A stretch of 64,000 nucleotides of DNA from Polynucleobacter sp. 31A-FELB (GTDB taxonomy: Bacteria > Pseudomonadota > Gammaproteobacteria > Burkholderiales > Burkholderiaceae). The number at the start of each line of letters is the position of its first letter. Within the stretch, counting starts at the first letter, position 1. Positions 63,648-64,000 of this stretch are shown one piece after another. Below the pieces are notes generated by a model, which was not told the DNA's origin, searched no databases, and saw nothing but the letters and a program-made list of their open reading frames with translations. Location of the stretch: contig NZ_JACVOO010000009.1 of NCBI RefSeq assembly GCF_018882405.1, forward strand, positions 24,379-88,378, read 5' to 3'. Both the position numbers and the translations under genes were made by a program.

Positions 63648-63872
63648 ATAATGTTTGGACCTTCCACTGGGACCTCAGATTGTTTTAAGTAGGGTAAAGA
63701 CCAAAACGTAAAGTGGCGGATCTTGTGTTCATTATGGTTAATCGGGACCCCTGATGTATTTGTGGAAGTGGCCGTTTGGGTGGAGTGAAGTAGTAAGTTT
63801 GATTTTTTAACTGCATTTTGCAGTTACGGGATGGCTTTGCCTATCGCTGGAAAAAGTTCTTGCATTTAGTAC
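63648..63872 (+). ncRNA. Long 3' noncoding part of the IS110 element, candidate guide (seek/bridge) RNA
   Basis: About 225 nt without an ORF between the transposase stop and the element's right end. IS1111-type elements are known to encode their guide RNA here. A strong hairpin is visible (TAACTGCA / TGCAGTTA, 63808-63826, 3-nt loop). Short matches to the insertion site occur in the expected orientations: TGGACC in the RNA equals the left target flank, and GCGGA equals the complement of the right flank. These are too short to prove pairing. Confidence 0.45.
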
Positions 63873-64000
63873 GTTGTCCGCTTGAATCCGCGTGGGCTTA
63901 CCTCTTTGCGAGACGATATGCTCTAGCAGATGCGCAACATCATCGCCTCGAATGTTTTGCGCAGGATAAATTGCTAGGCACTCACGGGTGTGGTTATCTA
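63873..64000 (-). pseudogene. IS3-family transposase OrfB, upstream fragment (runs off the window)
   Basis: The minus strand encodes 42 residues reading DNHTRECLAIYPAQNIRGDD ... GKPTRIQADN. DNHTREC is the region of the first catalytic Asp and QADN contains the second. It stops exactly at the IS110 junction. Joined to 62279 the frame continues as NGPEF and the second Asp and the Glu are separated by 35 residues, the IS3 DD(35)E spacing. Confidence 0.88.

Larger units (their letters stand above)
62280..63872 (+). mobile_element. IS110-family element (IS1111-like), complete, inserted in an IS3 element
   Basis: A 1593-bp element. Its ends are set by the interrupted IS3 transposase: removing 62280-63872 joins GGACC to GTTGTCC and restores the codons for DNGPEF. 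There is no target-site duplication, as usual for IS110. Both ends carry TAGTAC (62281-62286 and 63867-63872) and a subterminal inverted repeat, ATGCAGAA at 62287-62294 and TTCTTGCAT at 63857-63865. The 5' noncoding part is short (~80 bp) and the 3' part long (~225 bp), which fits the IS1111 subgroup. Confidence 0.88.

Overview
The window looks like chromosome from a Polynucleobacter-like freshwater betaproteobacterium (Burkholderiaceae). I infer this from the gene set and order: hrcA/nadK/recN, glcDEF, a split pntAA/pntAB/pntB, a waaA-purB pair, and a pgk-pyk-fbaA-purCEK run. The first ~57.7 kb is dense housekeeping backbone with very short intergenic gaps. The last ~6.3 kb is an accessory region with an integrase, a relaxase-like gene and nested insertion sequences.

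Backbone by region. 0-6 kb: hrcA (cut by the window edge), nadK, recN, glnE. 6-14 kb: a YhdP/AsmA-like giant protein, a Nit amidase, tldD and a DAHP synthase. 13.7-20.7 kb: corrinoid adenosyltransferase, then glcD-glcE-glcF-yggS-proC as one overlapping run, and ubiA facing it. 20.7-28.4 kb: recG divergent from queA-tgt-yajC-secD-secF (tRNA queuosine genes joined to Sec translocon accessories). 28.4-33 kb: waaA, purB, a GST and mnmA. 33-36 kb: proton-translocating transhydrogenase. 36-38.8 kb: a cupin protein and groES-groEL with a clear CIRCE operator, the binding site of the HrcA encoded at the start of the window. 38.9-42.9 kb: a degenerate EAL protein, a LuxR/NarL-type regulator and a hybrid kinase, resembling the Bordetella bvgR/bvgA/bvgS gene set. 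42.9-52 kb: dacB, then a long minus-strand run pgk-pyk-fbaA-purC-purE-purK-sua5. 52-57.7 kb: ilvE, a CHCC zinc-finger protein, waaF, two small uncharacterised genes, a BepA-like M48 protease and moaC.

Accessory region (57.7-64 kb). A phage-type tyrosine recombinase sits just after moaC, behind a perfect tandem 11-bp repeat. It is followed by a promoter and a structured ~200-nt leader that ends in an intrinsic terminator (a candidate small RNA or attenuator), then a small coiled-coil protein overlapping a MobV/Mob_Pre-type relaxase domain. This looks like a compact mobilizable integrative element. Next come a 53-aa microprotein with a duplicated motif, translationally coupled to an HGG-type cysteine/histidine protein, and a small acidic ORF. 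After these is an RTX/DUF4214 surface-protein gene whose 5' part is cut off by an IS3-family element. That IS3 element is itself split by a complete IS110-family (IS1111-like) element. Rejoining the two IS3 halves restores the reading frame and the D(35)E spacing of its transposase, which fixes the IS110 ends to the base. The long 3' noncoding part of the IS110 element is where an IS1111-type guide RNA would be expected.

No tRNA, rRNA or CRISPR array was recognised.
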